Assembly (NCBI RefSeq): GCF_018881975.1
Contig: NZ_JACVPJ010000002.1
Span: 124,001 to 188,000, forward strand
From: Polynucleobacter sp. JS-Safj-400b-B2
GTDB taxonomy: Bacteria > Pseudomonadota > Gammaproteobacteria > Burkholderiales > Burkholderiaceae
DNA: 64,000 nt
Direction of reading: 5' to 3'
In this document: positions 63,021 through 64,000 of the stretch, in pieces
Numbering within the stretch: the first letter of the stretch is position 1
Layout of the letters: each line of letters starts with the position of its first letter
The notes under the pieces: generated by a model
Database searches by the model: none
Told to the model about the DNA's origin: nothing
What the model saw: the letters and a program-made list of their open reading frames with translations, nothing else
Translations under genes and position numbers: made by a program

Positions 63021-63521
63021 ATGAACTTTGCCCCCAAACCATCCAGGAAGCACAAAGCCCATGACTGGATGGATTACCTCAGGGAGTCTGATGGGCTTGG
63101 GGGAATTTTGGCTAAAACCGAAGATCTAGCCAAACTTAAAACGGTCATTAACTCAAGCTTAACAAAGCTCGAATTAGGACATCTGAGCTCAAAAATTGAA
63201 GCTGGATGGCGCTCTGGCTCGGAAGATGAGCTCTTTTTGCTGGTCAATAGTGCCAGCATCGCAACCCGCTTACAGCAGATATTACCTAGTTTAATCAATG
63301 AGTTATCTAAATCCGGACTACTCTGTAAGGCTATAAAAGTGCGGGTGAAGCCCGCTCCGCCCGCCTGGGAAGTAAAACCCCGTTTAGACGCTCAACGTGA
63401 AAGACCAAAGGGACTTAATGAGGTTGCTAAAAAGTCTTGGGAGTCTTTATTAGAGAAGTTAGGGCCAGATTCAGGGTTGCGCTCATCTATTGAAAAGCTG
63501 CTTAAAAACAAACCAAAGTAG
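63021..63521 (+). CDS. DciA-like (DUF721) protein
   Basis: 166 residues from the ATG at 63021; an upstream in-frame ATG at 62973 is less likely. The DUF721 domain runs through about 22-110: a Ser/Leu-rich segment, LFLLVNSASIATRLQQILPSL and a following IKVRVKPA. DciA is the helicase-loading factor in bacteria lacking DnaC, consistent with betaproteobacteria. The position between secA and lpxC is conserved in Burkholderiales. Confidence 0.82.
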   Translation: MNFAPKPSRKHKAHDWMDYLRESDGLGGILAKTEDLAKLKTVINSSLTKLELGHLSSKIEAGWRSGSEDELFLLVNSASIATRLQQILPSLINELSKSGLLCKAIKVRVKPAPPAWEVKPRLDAQRERPKGLNEVAKKSWESLLEKLGPDSGLRSSIEKLLKNKPK

Positions 63522-63552
63522 CTAAAAATCACTTCAGCCAGCTTGGTACCCC

Positions 63553-64000
63553 TTAGAAAAAGAGGGGTTGGCTTTCCTGAGAATAGGCTCCGGGTGCCTT
63601 ATTTTCAGCAAATGAGCTGATTTCATAAGAACTTGGATCTTCCAAAAGCTTACGTAAAAGTGCGTTGTTAAGAGCATGTCCTGATTTCTCAGCAACATAA
63701 GCGCCAACAATAGGATGTCCAATGAGGTAGAGATCACCGATTGCATCCAAAATTTTGTGGCGCACAAACTCATCTTCATAACGAAGCTCTTCGTTATTCA
63801 AAATTCGATGCTCATCCAAAACAATCGCATTATCTAAACTGCCGCCACGCGCTAAGCCCATTTCGCGCAAAGCTTCTACTTCATGCGCAAAACCAAAAGT
63901 ACGCGCACGACCAATTTCACTACGGTAAGCTTGCTCTGCGAAATCCACTACAAACCGTTGGCCAGTTTTATCAACTGCCGGATGTTTGAAGTCAATCGTG
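63553..64000 (-). CDS. lpxC: UDP-3-O-acyl-N-acetylglucosamine deacetylase LpxC (5' end outside the window)
   Basis: First committed step of lipid A synthesis. The frame enters from the right edge, and only the C-terminal ~149 codons are present. [33 protein letters not shown] lies near the entry point (given by position). Zinc ligands are recognisable in [17 protein letters not shown] (His and Asp) and an active-site His in [12 protein letters not shown]. The start is beyond 64000. It converges with the DciA-like gene. Confidence 0.96.
   Translation of the reverse strand, partial: TIDFKHPAVDKTGQRFVVDFAEQAYRSEIGRARTFGFAHEVEALREMGLARGGSLDNAIVLDEHRILNNEELRYEDEFVRHKILDAIGDLYLIGHPIVGAYVAEKSGHALNNALLRKLLEDPSSYEISSFAENKAPGAYSQESQPLFF

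Overview
This window reads as a compact chromosome segment of a betaproteobacterium in the Burkholderiaceae, most probably Polynucleobacter or a close relative. That is an inference. It rests on Burkholderiales-type gene order (fur/bamE-dapB-leuS; mpl/tlpA-aroQ-accBC-prmA; rplU-rpmA-obgE-proB facing rppH; corC-pilB-pilC-pilD-coaE-zapD; secA-dciA-lpxC), on protein sequence character, on short intergenic gaps, and on base composition that looks lower in G+C than Burkholderia or Ralstonia. I see no rRNA or tRNA genes, insertion sequences, phage genes, CRISPR arrays or integrases. Almost all of it is core metabolism and cell biology.

Layout. 1-4.7 kb: leuS (3' end outside the window), dapB and bamE on the minus strand, fur diverging. 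4.7-8.7 kb: transketolase and GAPDH as a minus-strand pair, then rsmE. 8.7-23 kb: a barstar-like protein, malic enzyme, thiL-pgpA-pncC, corA, pyrF, then a minus-strand run mtgA, aroE, a TonB-like protein, an RNB ribonuclease, an SDR reductase and mpl, with tlpA diverging. 23.4-28.4 kb: aroQ-accB-accC-prmA-PfkB kinase. 28.5-33.7 kb: a histone H1-like gene and nrdB/nrdA with two NrdR boxes. 33.7-40.5 kb: an AmpD fusion, a CcsA-type protein, ffh, proS, rppH, a CNP1-like lipoprotein and proB. 40.5-43.4 kb: obgE, rpmA, rplU and divergent ispB. 43.4-49.4 kb is the more accessory part: a GrdB/PrdB-like protein, an FAH-family enzyme, a ketopantoate reductase-like protein, a sodium/solute symporter, a squalene/phytoene synthase-like enzyme and a DNA alkyl-repair methyltransferase. 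49.5-57.4 kb: corC, a short type IV pilus/type II secretion trio, coaE, zapD, a Nudix enzyme, a DUF815 ATPase and argJ. 57.4-64 kb: a molybdenum-hydroxylase pair lying between argJ and secA, then secA, a DciA-like gene and the end of lpxC.

The most interesting observations are gene-structure novelties. (1) The histone H1-like gene is interrupted after five perfect 14-residue repeats by a stop codon directly behind an A9 run that contains the classic slippery heptamer A-AAA-AAG; a -1 shift or RNA slippage restores a 42-residue tail ending in NPAAAWPFPTGTRP, just before a terminator. (2) prmA is fused in frame to a membrane-anchored DUF3426 domain, and another A9 run sits at the junction, where a shift in either direction would release soluble PrmA. 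(3) AmpD is fused to an N-terminal membrane/zinc-ribbon segment. (4) proB has lost its PUA domain, and the pilus ATPase and prepilin peptidase lack their usual N-terminal domains. (5) A rho-independent terminator sits immediately before the obgE start codon. (6) Two NrdR boxes 31 bp apart overlap a plausible nrdA promoter, and the rplU promoter is a perfect sigma-70 consensus.
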